Shown here in pieces: positions 33,236 to 42,488 of a stretch of DNA of 64,000 nucleotides. This DNA is from Streptomyces sp. NBC_01351 (GTDB taxonomy: Bacteria > Actinomycetota > Actinomycetes > Streptomycetales > Streptomycetaceae), in the NCBI RefSeq assembly GCF_036237315.1, contig NZ_CP108356.1:1178001-1242000 (forward strand), in the 5' to 3' direction. The first letter of the stretch is position 1, and the number at the start of each line of letters is the position of its first letter. The notes under the pieces were generated by a model. That model was not told the origin of the DNA and ran no database searches. It saw only the letters and a list, made by a program, of their open reading frames with translations. The translations under genes and the position numbers were made by a program.

Positions 33236-34948
33236 ATGGTCCCCAAGATCCACAAGCGCGGGACGCGCACCATCGGCCTTCTGTACTACCTGTACGGGCC
33301 CGGCAAAGCCGAGGAACACATCGACCCGCACCTGGTGGCCTCCTGGGACCACGCCGCCCCCGACCCTGGCCGCGACCCCGAAGTCACCTACAAGCAGCTC
33401 CAGGAACTCCTCGACCAGCCCCTGGCCAACCTCCACGAGAACGAGCGGCCGACGAAGCATGTGTGGCACCTGTCGGTACGCAACGCGCCCACCGACCGGA
33501 CCCTGTCCGACCAGGAGTGGGGCGACGTCGCCCGCCGGATGGTCGCCGCCGCCGGCATCGACGACCCCGAGCAGGGCTCCGGCTGCCGCTGGGTCGCCGT
33601 CCGGCATGCCGACGATCACATCCACATCCTGGCCACCCTGGTCCGCGAGGACGGCTACCGGCCCGACCTCGACTTCGACGCCGTCCGCGTCCAGGCCGAA
33701 GCCCGGCTCCTGGAGAAGGAACTGGGCCTGCGTCAGCTCAACCCTGGTGACGGCACCGCCGCCCAGCGGCCCACCAGCGCCGAACGCCATAAGGCCGATC
33801 GCATGGGACGCGAGCGCACGCCCAGGGAGGAACTGCGGGAGACCGTACGACGTGCAGCAGCCGGCGTTGCCAGCGAGGAGGAGTTCTTCGAGCGGCTGGG
33901 CGCCTCCGGAGCGCTGGTCCGCAAGCGCGTTGCACCCTCCGGAGACCTTCTGGGCTACACGGTCGCCCTGCAGGGGGACCTCAACAAGGACGGGGAACCG
34001 ATCTTCTACCCGGGCTCGCAGCTCGCCGCAGATCTGTCCCTGCCCCGAATCCGCGAGCGCTGGTCCGGCCGCAGGCAGGATGAACCGATCGTCGAGCCGG
34101 TGGCCGCGTCGGGGCCGGCGCAGGCCCGGCGTCGGGCGAGCGCGGCGGTGTGGCAGGCGATCCTCGTCATGGACGGGACGGACGACGCGGCGACGGCCGC
34201 GTACATCGCCGCGGCCGGCGAGATCCTCGACGCCCTCGCGAAGACGAGTGCCGCCCACACCCGCCGTGAACTGCGTGATGCCGCCTTCGTGTTCGAGAGG
34301 GCGTCCCGTTCTCACGTACGAGCCGAGCGTGGGCACGACCGGGCGCTGCGGCAGGCCGCTCGCGATCTCGTCTACAGCGGTCCCGCCCTGGGGCGCGGGG
34401 AGGACGGGGCGACGACTGCGATGGTGATCGACGCTGTGTTCTTCCTTGTGACCGTGGCCGGGCACTGGCATGCGAAGAAGGCACACGCGCAGCAGGCCGC
34501 CGCCGCCCACCTGGCGGCAGAGCACCTGCGGACCGCCTACCGAGCCGCCTCCGCGCAGCCCATGGGAGTGCTGGCCGTACGGGGCCGGTCGCTGGCTCTT
34601 CCGGTGCTGCGCCGCCAGGTCCTCCGGGTCCGGGAAGCGCTGCCGGCGGAGCTGGCGGAGCGGGTCCTGGCCGAAGCCGGATGGTCGGCGCTGGCGGCGA
34701 CCCTGGCCGATGCCGAGGCAGCCGGGTACGACGCCACCGCCCTGCTGGCCGACGCCGCCGCCCGACGGGAGCTGGGGAGCGCCGAGTCGGTGTCCGACGT
34801 GCTGGTGTGGCGGCTGCGCCGCGCTGCGGACCTACCGGCCGACGCCCACGCGATGCCCTTGCCCGACGGCGCCACCGCCTCGTCGGGTCCCACCGGACCG
34901 AAGGCCGAGAGCCCGGCAGCGAAGGGCACGCAGCGCCGCCGGAGGTGA
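33236..34948 (+). CDS. Relaxase/mobilization nuclease
   Basis: A 570-residue protein. The N-terminal 200 residues carry the relaxase motifs: a Tyr-rich GLLYYLYGPG segment (candidate nucleophiles at 17, 18, 20), HVWHLS, and the metal-binding HADDHIHIL (His124, 128, 130). This is the HxxxHxH arrangement of VirD2/MobA-type relaxases that nick oriT and stay bound to the transferred strand. The C-terminal part is a long Ala-rich helical region. With MobC it forms the mobilization module; oriT should lie close, but I could not pin it down. Confidence 0.88.
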   Translation: MVPKIHKRGTRTIGLLYYLYGPGKAEEHIDPHLVASWDHAAPDPGRDPEVTYKQLQELLDQPLANLHENERPTKHVWHLSVRNAPTDRTLSDQEWGDVARRMVAAAGIDDPEQGSGCRWVAVRHADDHIHILATLVREDGYRPDLDFDAVRVQAEARLLEKELGLRQLNPGDGTAAQRPTSAERHKADRMGRERTPREELRETVRRAAAGVASEEEFFERLGASGALVRKRVAPSGDLLGYTVALQGDLNKDGEPIFYPGSQLAADLSLPRIRERWSGRRQDEPIVEPVAASGPAQARRRASAAVWQAILVMDGTDDAATAAYIAAAGEILDALAKTSAAHTRRELRDAAFVFERASRSHVRAERGHDRALRQAARDLVYSGPALGRGEDGATTAMVIDAVFFLVTVAGHWHAKKAHAQQAAAAHLAAEHLRTAYRAASAQPMGVLAVRGRSLALPVLRRQVLRVREALPAELAERVLAEAGWSALAATLADAEAAGYDATALLADAAARRELGSAESVSDVLVWRLRRAADLPADAHAMPLPDGATASSGPTGPKAESPAAKGTQRRRR

Positions 34949-35049
34949 CCAGGCTTTCAGGAGTTTGTGAGTTGCCGCAGGTGGGGCCCATGGGGCACGC
35001 TTCTTGACCCACCGCCGTGTGCGGGGAGCCGACTGGGAGGGGAGCCCGA

Positions 35050-35481
35050 GTGTTCGGTCGTAGGAAGGCCAAGCAGGATCGTACGGAGCTGGGGCCGGCG
35101 GGTGTCCCGTGGCTGGCGCACCCGGAGCCGCAGTGGCCCGACCCGGTGCAGCAGACGCCCGCCCCCGCTCCGGCCGCCCCGGTGGTGGACGACTTCCTGC
35201 CGCCGGACTTCCGCATGGACACCGATGACGACCTGGCGGGCCGGCTCATGCCATGGCCGCGCCCCCTGGTCATCGAAGGCGATGTCCGTGCCTGCCCACA
35301 GTGCGAGGCGTACCGGGACTGGGTCGTCCTGTGCACCGAGGGGCGGATCTGGCTGCGCTGCCGCGACGGCCACGAGACCCTGGAGCCGCGGCTGGACGTG
35401 GCCTGGTACAACCGCAACAGCGGACCGAGCAACGGCAAGTTCGGCACGCTCGAGGAGGGCCTGCGCTCCATCGGCCACTGA
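35050..35481 (+). CDS. Hypothetical protein with a possible zinc ribbon
   Basis: A 143-residue protein. VRACPQCEAYRDWVVLC with WLRCRDGHETLEP gives four Cys and one His spaced like a zinc ribbon. The N-terminus is Pro-rich. GTG start with GGGGAG close upstream. It follows the relaxase and may belong to the transfer module. No family recognised. Confidence 0.65.
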   Translation: MFGRRKAKQDRTELGPAGVPWLAHPEPQWPDPVQQTPAPAPAAPVVDDFLPPDFRMDTDDDLAGRLMPWPRPLVIEGDVRACPQCEAYRDWVVLCTEGRIWLRCRDGHETLEPRLDVAWYNRNSGPSNGKFGTLEEGLRSIGH

Positions 35482-35576
35482 ACGGGTACCGCGCCCCTGG
35501 ACCCCTGTGTTCCTTCCCTGCCGCTCCGAGGAGGCGGCCACGGTCAGCACACCCGTATCCGACCCAGGGAACCCAC

Positions 35577-36250
35577 ATGCGCCGGCGCCATTCCACCGTC
35601 CTCACCAGCACCTGCCTCGCCCTCTGGGCGCTGACCAGCTGTTCCGCCCCGCCCTCCGACACAGCGTCTGCAGCGCCTCGGGCGGAGACCTCCATGCCCA
35701 CCACCGGCAACCACGAAGTGCTGCCGTCGGAGCGGCTGGCGGACCGGCTGCTCACCGCCGACGATCTCGGCCCCGGCTACGCTGCCCGCCCCGCCGCATC
35801 CACAGGCTCGCCCGAGGCGTCCGTCGAGGGCTGCCCGCAGCTGGAGCAGCTGGGCAGCGCCGCAGGCAACCCGTACACGATGTTCCCGAACCAGGGGAAG
35901 CGAGTCCTCGTCGGCCCCGGCGGCACCCAGCTGACCGAGGAGCTGTATTCCGCGCCGCCCAAGGACCTTTCCGCGGGGTCAGGCGGATCATGACCGCGAT
36001 GGGTGCCTGCCCGTCGTACCAACTGGTCACCGCCACCACCGTGGCGGAGGTCCGCACCCAGACGGTGCCGGTGCCCCGTCTCGGTGACGAGCAGTGGGGG
36101 CAGGTCCTCACCGTCATCGCCGGCGGGCAGCGCACCGTCGTCCAGCAGACCGTGATTCGCGACGGAGCCGTGCTGCTGGTCATCTCCGGCAGCCCAGCGG
36201 AAGTCGCCGTCCATGGGCAGACCGCCCTGGCCAAGGCAACAGCCCGCTGA
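35577..36250 (+). pseudogene. Lipoprotein gene split by a frameshift
   Basis: The first frame starts MRRRHSTVLTSTCLALWALT with lipobox LTSC at 19-22 and runs to ELYSAPPKDLSAG, then hits a TGA. In the next frame VRRIMTAMGACPSYQLVTAT continues seamlessly to a TGA at 36250, ending GQTALAKATAR. A one-base deletion in the GGGG run near 35977 explains it. Intact relatives are extracellular lipoproteins with a single Cys pair. It could also be a sequencing error. Confidence 0.7.
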
Positions 36251-36288
36251 ACCCCCTTGCCCTCATCTTTGTCCTATATGGAGGTTCC

Positions 36289-36646
36289 GTGACCGAGTTC
36301 GTGTCCACCGAGGCCCTCGCCCGTCTCGCCGCCGCCGGCGATCCGCAAGTGCGGCTGATGCTGGCACTCGCTGCCCTCGGAGCAGACCGGACGCAGATCC
36401 TTGGCGCCAGGCCCACCGGGCGCCGCGATGAAATCGCGCTTCCGGAGAGCGAGCGAGCCACGGCGGCGTTCGCCGAGCTGCAGTCCCTGCTCGGCGCAGA
36501 CAACGCCCGGGCGGTGCGCCGCTCCGGCATCCGCCCGTGCTGCCCATCTCACGGAAAACCTGGCTGCAGACGGGGGCCTCCCGGCTGTGCGCTGGCACAA
36601 GCCCGGCGACCAGCCGCCCGGAGGTACCACGGGCCACGGCCGATGA
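36289..36646 (+). pseudogene. Small hypothetical gene with a likely frameshift
   Basis: GTG start after TATATGGAGG. The first frame reads well as STEALARLAAAGDPQVRLML up to AVRRSGI, then turns into Cys/Pro/Arg-rich shadow. The neighbouring frame gives AAHLTENLAADGGLPAVRW and ends at a TGA at 36646. An extra base near 36530 would join them to about 118 residues. Unknown family. Confidence 0.55.
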
Positions 36647-36795
36647 CCGGTGGCCAAAGGCGACCGCCTTCGCATGGCGCCCCGCCCGACTCGCGCACAA
36701 GCGCTGAGGCCGGGCGGGGTATCGGTCGTCGGCGGGCATCGCGACCGTCTTCTGGAGCCGCACATCAATCGATGACCGTATTGCGACGCAAAAGG

Positions 36796-36829
36796 CCGAC
36801 GGCCGGACCCAAAGGGGTCCGGCCGTCGG
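36796..36829. terminator. Bidirectional hairpin between convergent genes
   Basis: CCGACGGCCGGACCC pairs perfectly with its complement across AAAG, a 15-base stem. It lies between a plus-strand gene and the end of a minus-strand gene, so it can terminate both. Confidence 0.8.
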
Positions 36830-36833
36830 GGTA

Positions 36834-37613
36834 TCAGACAGTCGGTTGCACAGTGAGCTGGCCCTCGCTGCTCTCCGGCAGGGTGTGGCGCAGCACCGGT
36901 GCGGGTGAGGCCAGGGAGGCGGCGAAGGCCGCAACGAGATCGTGTGGCGTGCTGGCGGAGAACATGGCGGCCCACAGGAGCCCGCCGCCCATCCTCGGTT
37001 CGCACCATGCCTGCCATCCCGCCGCCTCCACCTCGGGATCGAGGACGAGGGGGTCGCCGTCTTGAATACCTTCGTCCGGCAAAGCGGTCAAGGCCATGGT
37101 GGCGGCCAGCCGCGGGTCGGACATGGCGGTGGGGATATCTATGTCGCCGATCCAGCCACTGCTGGCGAGCGCGTCGAGAACCGCCTGCGGTCCGGCGTAG
37201 CCGTGGGCGGGATCCGGGCGGTCCTCCAGGGCGAGCAGGAAGTCGGTGACGACCTCGGCCGGGGTGCCGGCGGAGAAGTACGCATTCCACTGGGGAAGGC
37301 TGGCGGGGGTGGCGCGGGCAGAGACCGTCCATGCCACCGGCTGATCACCCAGGAGGATGGGCTCGTCGGCCAGCACCCACTGCGCCCAGCTCAGAGCGTC
37401 CGGAGCGATGTACAGGACGGTGCTGCGAAGAACCTGCCGGGCGTCGTCCGATTCGTCGGGCTCACGTCGGCCTCGCACGAGGGTGAGGCTGGTCCAGCCC
37501 GCCGCGGTGAGATGGGAGCCGACCTGGTCGGCAAGGAAGCCATCGTCGCCGGCGAGATGGCGCGGGGTGACCCAGTACGCGGGAAGGGAAGGGAAATCAG
37601 GGGACGGGGGCAG
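36834..37613 (-). CDS. DUF317-family protein
   Basis: A protein of about 259 residues. YWVTPRHLAGDDGFLADQVG near the start and PQWNAYFSAGTPAEVVTDFL in the middle are typical of the Streptomyces DUF317 family, often found on mobile elements. It appears as two similar halves (compare GLLWAAMFSASTPHDLVAAF). The open frame reaches 37613, where a CTG follows AAGGAG by five bases; the GTG at 37478 would cut off the conserved start. Function unknown. Downstream gene in an operon with 37629-37955. Confidence 0.75.
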   Translation of the reverse strand: MPPSPDFPSLPAYWVTPRHLAGDDGFLADQVGSHLTAAGWTSLTLVRGRREPDESDDARQVLRSTVLYIAPDALSWAQWVLADEPILLGDQPVAWTVSARATPASLPQWNAYFSAGTPAEVVTDFLLALEDRPDPAHGYAGPQAVLDALASSGWIGDIDIPTAMSDPRLAATMALTALPDEGIQDGDPLVLDPEVEAAGWQAWCEPRMGGGLLWAAMFSASTPHDLVAAFAASLASPAPVLRHTLPESSEGQLTVQPTV

Positions 37614-37628
37614 AAGTGCTCCTTGTCG

Positions 37629-37955
37629 TCAGGGGGTGTCGCGGCTCGTATCGTCGTCGGAGACGGCACGCAGCCGCCGTCTACGAGCAGGAGGCTCGAC
37701 CGGAGGCATCCAGGTAAGGGCCTCGGCGACCGGCCTGGGGAGGTACCCGTATTGCACCGCCTCCGCGTCCTCTGCGAGATAGACGATCGGTCGCCCGTCC
37801 TGGTCCGTGCCCACTGTCACGGTGCCCATCTTGTGAGCCATGGGAAAGAAGGGGTTGATCGCGAGCCGAACGCGGGCGGCCGGGTCCGCCGCAGACAGGT
37901 GTTCCATCAGGTCGGCGACGGTCATCTCGGCGCCGGGCTCGGGCTGGGGGGCCAC
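37629..37955 (-). CDS. Small hypothetical protein
   Basis: A 108-residue protein with MTVADLMEHLSAADPAARVR, then AINPFFPMAHKMGTVTVG. GTG start at 37955 with AGGAGAACC upstream. It lies 15 bases before the DUF317 gene and is probably in the same transcript. No family recognised beyond similarity to small element proteins. Confidence 0.65.
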   Translation of the reverse strand: MAPQPEPGAEMTVADLMEHLSAADPAARVRLAINPFFPMAHKMGTVTVGTDQDGRPIVYLAEDAEAVQYGYLPRPVAEALTWMPPVEPPARRRRLRAVSDDDTSRDTP

Positions 37956-38091
37956 GGTTCTCCTCACGGGTGGAAAGCGTTGTGGTGGGTGCGGATGTGC
38001 GCCGCGCGGCCTGCGGGAACGGACCACGGAAGGACGCGCGAGCAACTGGAGGACGGGAGGCGAGCGTCCCGGCCTCCAGGCGGAGTGGGCA

Positions 38092-38457
38092 CTACTGCCG
38101 TCGAGCGGTGGCGAGCACCTCGGAAACGGTAGCGGCCACGAGCCGTGCCGGGGTCTGCGGATCGAAGACGACACGGTAGCCGGGAACCTTGGCGGTGCCG
38201 GTGACGGCCAGGACCCAACCCTCGTCCTCGGCCCCGGGCCGGCCGTCGGGAAACCACCCGAGATAGAGCCTGCCGTCGACCGAGGAGATATGGGTGTCGG
38301 CCCGGTCATCGACGATGAGGGTGAAGTCGCCGTTCGCTTCGGGGAAGCAGTCGATGACCTCGGTCGGCTGACCGGGCCCCAGAAGCCAGCTATGCAAGCG
38401 CAACTTCTCGATCGTGGTACGGAATCCGGCGTTCGACAGCTCCACGGTCACAAGCAT
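38092..38457 (-). CDS. Small DUF317-related protein
   Basis: A 121-residue protein. FDPQTPARLVAATVSEVLAT near the end resembles the C-terminal helix of DUF317 repeats (FS..TP..L..A...A). ATG at 38457 with GAGAGGTG immediately upstream. First gene of the three-gene minus-strand group. Confidence 0.6.
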   Translation of the reverse strand: MLVTVELSNAGFRTTIEKLRLHSWLLGPGQPTEVIDCFPEANGDFTLIVDDRADTHISSVDGRLYLGWFPDGRPGAEDEGWVLAVTGTAKVPGYRVVFDPQTPARLVAATVSEVLATARRQ

Positions 38458-38704
38458 CACCTCTCTGACCTGGTAAAACCCCGAGTTGGGGGAAGGTCGT
38501 CTAGGTTCACATGCGCTGCAACGTTGCACCAGTCCTTGCAGGGTCTTTCACGTCTGCCATCAGCGAACTGTCACCCTGTGATCCATGCGAGGCCCTCAGC
38601 AGCGAACCCAATCGGACGGGGGTCACCGATGGCAGCCACCATGCCGATCCGCAGCACAGCTGTGATCCGCCGGTCACCTACGAAGCTGAGGACAGCAGCC
38701 ATTT

Positions 38705-40363
38705 CTAACGCAGGGCCGCAACAAGGGGTTGCCAGAGGCCATGCACCAGATTGGGAACAACGAGGTGCGCCTTCTGCCGGGCTCGGGTCATCACGACGTA
38801 CAACAATTTGGAGCCGGTCGGGTACGGCTCTCCTTCGGAGCCGTGGAACTCGTTGCTTCCGAGAAGCAAGATCGTAGTGTCGGCTTCCCGCCCCTTGGTC
38901 TGATGGAGGTTCATCACCTGAATCGGGGCTCGTCGAGCTGTCCACGTCCCGACCAGAGCTTCGTCGCGTACGCGGAGAAGCTCCTGCTCGACCGCGGCAG
39001 CATCGAAGGAGCCTTGGCCCGCGTGACGTAGGGCAATGCTCGTCTGACGGGCTGCCTGAATCCAGGTCTCCTGGCCGCGGGCAGCACCGACCGTGCCGTA
39101 GGCGCTCGTGATCACTTCGGAGAGTCGCCCAATGTCGGGCTGCCCGCCCTCGCCGACCGAGGCCTGCAGGTCCCGTGCCAGTCGCTGCAGTGCGTTGCGC
39201 AGGGGCAGGTTGGTCGCCGGGTTGAGCATCTGCTGGGCGAGCGGCACCACCCTGTTGCCCTTGCGTTCCGTGGCCTGGACGTAGACAGCCAGGGCGCGGA
39301 GAACCCCAGGGTCGGGAAGGTCAAGGGCGTACTTCACCAGGGACAGCTGCGCGGCGAGTGCCTCACCGTGTGCCTCGGTGAGGCCGACTTGCTCGTGCAC
39401 GAGTCCGTCCGCGAGGAGCGCGTCGGACAGGCTGGAGGTCGCCACGTTGGTGTGGGTGAAGATGCTGACGGTGTCCCCGGCCTTCCGCGCGCGGCGTGCG
39501 AGGTCGATGACTTCGGCATGGCCGTAGCCGCTGGTGTAGTCGGTGACCGAGATGCGCCCCGCACTGGCGGCGGTGCGAATGGCGTCATGGGTGAAGTCGC
39601 GTCGCATGGCAGCTTCCGCAGCGGCCGGCAGAGTTCCGCTCGGATCGCGGTAGCTGAGCGGCGGCAGCATGATCCTCACGGCGCCGGACATCTGCATCGT
39701 TTCGGCGATCCTCGCGTCGGCATCGATGTGCTTGAAGCCCGCGTAGATGCACTGCTTGGTATCGCCCAGCAGGATGCGGCGTGCAGCCGGCGCGATCTGC
39801 TGGAGGAACAGCCATTCCTGGTCGTCAGTATCCTGGAACTCGTCGCAGATGACGAGGCCGTACCGCTTGCTGTAGTGGTTGCGCACCTTTTCCAGGCCCA
39901 GCAACTCCATGGCCACTGGGACTAGTTGGCTATAGGTAAGCCCGGGTCCGGCACCGCCGACGAGGCGCTGCGCTTCGCTCAGAACCGAGAGGGGCTGAGG
40001 ATACCCATGGTGCGGGCCGAAGCTGTTGATGATGCGCCAGGCGAAGCTGTGGAACGTAGCCACTTCGAGGCGCGAGGCCAGCGGTCCGATCACGTCGGAC
40101 GAGCGGTCGATGATCTGCGCCACCGCGGTGCGGGAGAAGGAGAGGAAGAGGACCCGCTCTGGTGCGGGCAGCCTCGTCCTTCGGCCAGCCTGGTGGGCCG
40201 CTCGGCGTCGGAGCGTGAGTCGCTCGTCGGCGTCTTCGATGTGGCGGCGGGCAGCTGCGACGGCAGTTGTGGTCTTGCCCGTTCCGGCACCCCCGAGCAC
40301 GACGAGAACCGGCGCGGCGCTCTCGACGACGGCCTGCTGTTCTCCCTTGGCCTCGTACGTCAC
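38705..40363 (-). CDS. UvrD-like helicase, GajB-like partner
   Basis: A 552-residue superfamily 1 helicase. Walker A GGAGTGKTTT (24-33), FLSFSRTAVAQI (motif Ia), VICDEFQDTDDQEW (Walker B, 171-184), LLGDTKQCIYAGF (motif III) and VVMTRARQKAHLV (motif VI) are all present. The gene overlaps the upstream OLD-type gene by four bases. This order, OLD/TOPRIM nuclease then UvrD-like helicase, is that of Gabija defence systems, in which the helicase senses DNA ends. Somewhat longer than described GajB. Confidence 0.85.
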   Translation of the reverse strand: MTYEAKGEQQAVVESAAPVLVVLGGAGTGKTTTAVAAARRHIEDADERLTLRRRAAHQAGRRTRLPAPERVLFLSFSRTAVAQIIDRSSDVIGPLASRLEVATFHSFAWRIINSFGPHHGYPQPLSVLSEAQRLVGGAGPGLTYSQLVPVAMELLGLEKVRNHYSKRYGLVICDEFQDTDDQEWLFLQQIAPAARRILLGDTKQCIYAGFKHIDADARIAETMQMSGAVRIMLPPLSYRDPSGTLPAAAEAAMRRDFTHDAIRTAASAGRISVTDYTSGYGHAEVIDLARRARKAGDTVSIFTHTNVATSSLSDALLADGLVHEQVGLTEAHGEALAAQLSLVKYALDLPDPGVLRALAVYVQATERKGNRVVPLAQQMLNPATNLPLRNALQRLARDLQASVGEGGQPDIGRLSEVITSAYGTVGAARGQETWIQAARQTSIALRHAGQGSFDAAAVEQELLRVRDEALVGTWTARRAPIQVMNLHQTKGREADTTILLLGSNEFHGSEGEPYPTGSKLLYVVMTRARQKAHLVVPNLVHGLWQPLVAALR

Positions 40364-42246
40364 GCTGTGTCCTCAACAGGGCGGCTGACACCCTCAAGGA
40401 CGATCATCGTGGGGCCGCTGTAGCTGGAATCGGCTGCCGTGGCGATGGCGTCCAGAATGGCCGCCAAGAGTGGCGGGTGCACCACGGGACTCTCCTCTTC
40501 CGGCTCCCCATTCTGCGCTTCCGTGACCCCAGGCTGCAGCCCGCGGTACAGGGCGTCGAGGAAGGGCTCGTGCAGGCCCTTCTTGTGGAGTGTCTTGCAG
40601 AGGTTCGTGACGGTCTGCTCAGTGGCTTCGGCAGCCAGGGGATCCGGCTGACCGAATACGGTAAGGAGCGAACTGGCCTCCGCGAGCTGAGTCAACTGGA
40701 CGCCAGCGGTAATCGCGCGTTCGATCGCCGTGTTCTCCGGAAGCTGGACGACGATGTCGCACGCCTTCTTGACTCTGTCGAGTTGATCAGTCGACTGCTG
40801 CGAGGGCTTGTCAGCGTCCACTACGCCGATCACGCGGAAGCCGAGCTGCTTGGCGAGATCGGCGATGCGAGGGACCTGGTCGATGCCGCCATCGGAACCC
40901 GTCCCAGCGGCGATCAGGCGGACACCATAGGCGGACAGGGGCAGCCTATGAGGAGGGTAGCGCCGGTTAGCCATGCCGAGGACCGCGACGTCGTGCGGCC
41001 CTTCGGTGACCGCGACGACGGGCGCGGTGAGCGCGGGCAGCAGCTGCGTGTGGAGCTGGCGGTGCGCAACGAGCTGCTTGTGGTCGCTGACCTGAGGGAG
41101 CTGATGGTGGGTCCGCTGGCTACCGTGGCGGACCAGGCGGACCACCTCGCCGGGTTCGAATGCGCGCGCCACTTCAGGCCGGCGGGTCGACAGCCAGGCT
41201 TGCCCCGACCGGTTGCGGATTAGCGACGCCAGATGCTCGGCCGTGGCGGCGTCGAGCTGGTCTCCGAAGTCATCGGCGAGTACCACCGCGCCGGGGACGT
41301 CCGCGAGCAGCATGGCCTCGGCCATGGAGAGGACTGCGGTCACGGTGCTGCCGTGGTTCGTCAGGGTCAGCGGTCCGGCGGTGTCCAGACGCAGCGCGGC
41401 CCGCAGCGTACGCAGAAGTGCGCCGACGGATCCGTCCTCGGTGAAAAAACCAACGTCCCCGGCGGTGATCGGGCTGTCCCCGAGCCGCTTCCCAGTGCCG
41501 CCCACGGCCAGGACGGCGTCCACGGCTGCGGTGACGGCCGGGTCCTGGGACAGAACGGTAACGGCCTCGCCGACGGCATCGCGCAGGACTTCAAAGGCGG
41601 CGACGGCAGCCTTGGGGTCCCGGTCCTCGATGTACCGTCGCAGGTTCCCGCCTGCTCGAAGCTGCAGGGGCACCCCCGCGTTGAGGGTGATGACTGGAAG
41701 GGCCCGGCGCACAGCAGCCGACACCCGCACAAATTGATTGGTCTCCGGATTGCTGCGCAGCGGGTAGTAGACGACGGACTCCAGCGCCTCGGTCTCGGGG
41801 TCGTAGCTGAGCCGATAGGTGAGACGAACACACTGGGGAGCGGACGGGTCCGCCTGATCACTCTCGGAGGCCATCCCCATCACATCGAGCGGCTCGAGGT
41901 AGCCGTCGACCAGTTGCTCGACCTCCGGGTCGAGATCGGACAGGGTGACCTCCACCTCTGCCACGGACGCCCGGAGCGGCTCTGCCGGCTTGGGCGACGC
42001 CGCCTTCAAGTCGGCCTCGGACCCGGGACTACCGTCATCGCGATCCCCGGCCGCAGGCACACTCTGATGGAGATCCGACAATGACGGAGGATGCGCCGCT
42101 CCCGGGTCGAGCACGCGCGCCAGGGCCTCGATAGCATCACTGCGGCCAGAACGGGGCACGCCGGCCACAACCGCGTGATCGCGAGGGCGGAGGTCAAGGG
42201 ACTTCCAGCCCCGGAAGTCCGATATCAACAGTCGAGTCACTCGCAC
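40360..42246 (-). CDS. OLD-family ATPase with TOPRIM domain, GajA-like
   Basis: A protein of about 628 residues. The N-terminal RLLISDFRGWKSLDLRPRDH with VVAGVPRSGRSDAIEAL is an OLD/ABC-ATPase start, but Walker A has Arg where Lys is expected (GRS for GKS). GAVVLADDFGDQLDA is a degenerate Walker B. The C-terminal TOPRIM domain has VVAVTEGPHDVAVLG (Glu) and RVIGVVDADKP (Asp-x-Asp). GajA-type proteins are DNA-nicking nucleases gated by nucleotides. Starts at GTG 42246 or 42240 fit the conserved N-terminus; earlier in-frame starts to 42336 are possible. Confidence 0.78.
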   Translation of the reverse strand: MRVTRLLISDFRGWKSLDLRPRDHAVVAGVPRSGRSDAIEALARVLDPGAAHPPSLSDLHQSVPAAGDRDDGSPGSEADLKAASPKPAEPLRASVAEVEVTLSDLDPEVEQLVDGYLEPLDVMGMASESDQADPSAPQCVRLTYRLSYDPETEALESVVYYPLRSNPETNQFVRVSAAVRRALPVITLNAGVPLQLRAGGNLRRYIEDRDPKAAVAAFEVLRDAVGEAVTVLSQDPAVTAAVDAVLAVGGTGKRLGDSPITAGDVGFFTEDGSVGALLRTLRAALRLDTAGPLTLTNHGSTVTAVLSMAEAMLLADVPGAVVLADDFGDQLDAATAEHLASLIRNRSGQAWLSTRRPEVARAFEPGEVVRLVRHGSQRTHHQLPQVSDHKQLVAHRQLHTQLLPALTAPVVAVTEGPHDVAVLGMANRRYPPHRLPLSAYGVRLIAAGTGSDGGIDQVPRIADLAKQLGFRVIGVVDADKPSQQSTDQLDRVKKACDIVVQLPENTAIERAITAGVQLTQLAEASSLLTVFGQPDPLAAEATEQTVTNLCKTLHKKGLHEPFLDALYRGLQPGVTEAQNGEPEEESPVVHPPLLAAILDAIATAADSSYSGPTMIVLEGVSRPVEDTA

Positions 42247-42438
42247 CGCACCATCATCGCGGACAACAGCCTGGTAAACCATGGCATTTACCGCAAGAAG
42301 ATCAGAACGGGCGTGCGAAGCACGATACGGCCGCAACCGATCGGCGCTCTTCCTGCCGCGGCAACTCTGCTTGGAACTGATCCCAGATCGACTGCGGGCT
42401 GTCGACTGGTTCAGGTCCGCGCAGCGGAGGAACGCAGC

Positions 42439-42470
42439 GGCCCCGCGAACTTCATCGAGTTCCCGGGGCC
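42439..42470. terminator. Hairpin after the LAxTG surface gene
   Basis: GGCCCCG.GAACT pairs with AGTTC.CGGGGCC across TCATCG, with one mismatch. It lies just downstream of the surface protein ending at 42489. Confidence 0.6.
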
Positions 42471-42488
42471 GGTGATCGTGCTGGTGTG

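Noticed and set aside
36289..37065. A 259-residue plus-strand protein
   Set aside because: After about residue 80 it passes through a terminator and the antisense of the DUF317 gene; only the first part, plus a frame-shifted end at 36646, is plausible.
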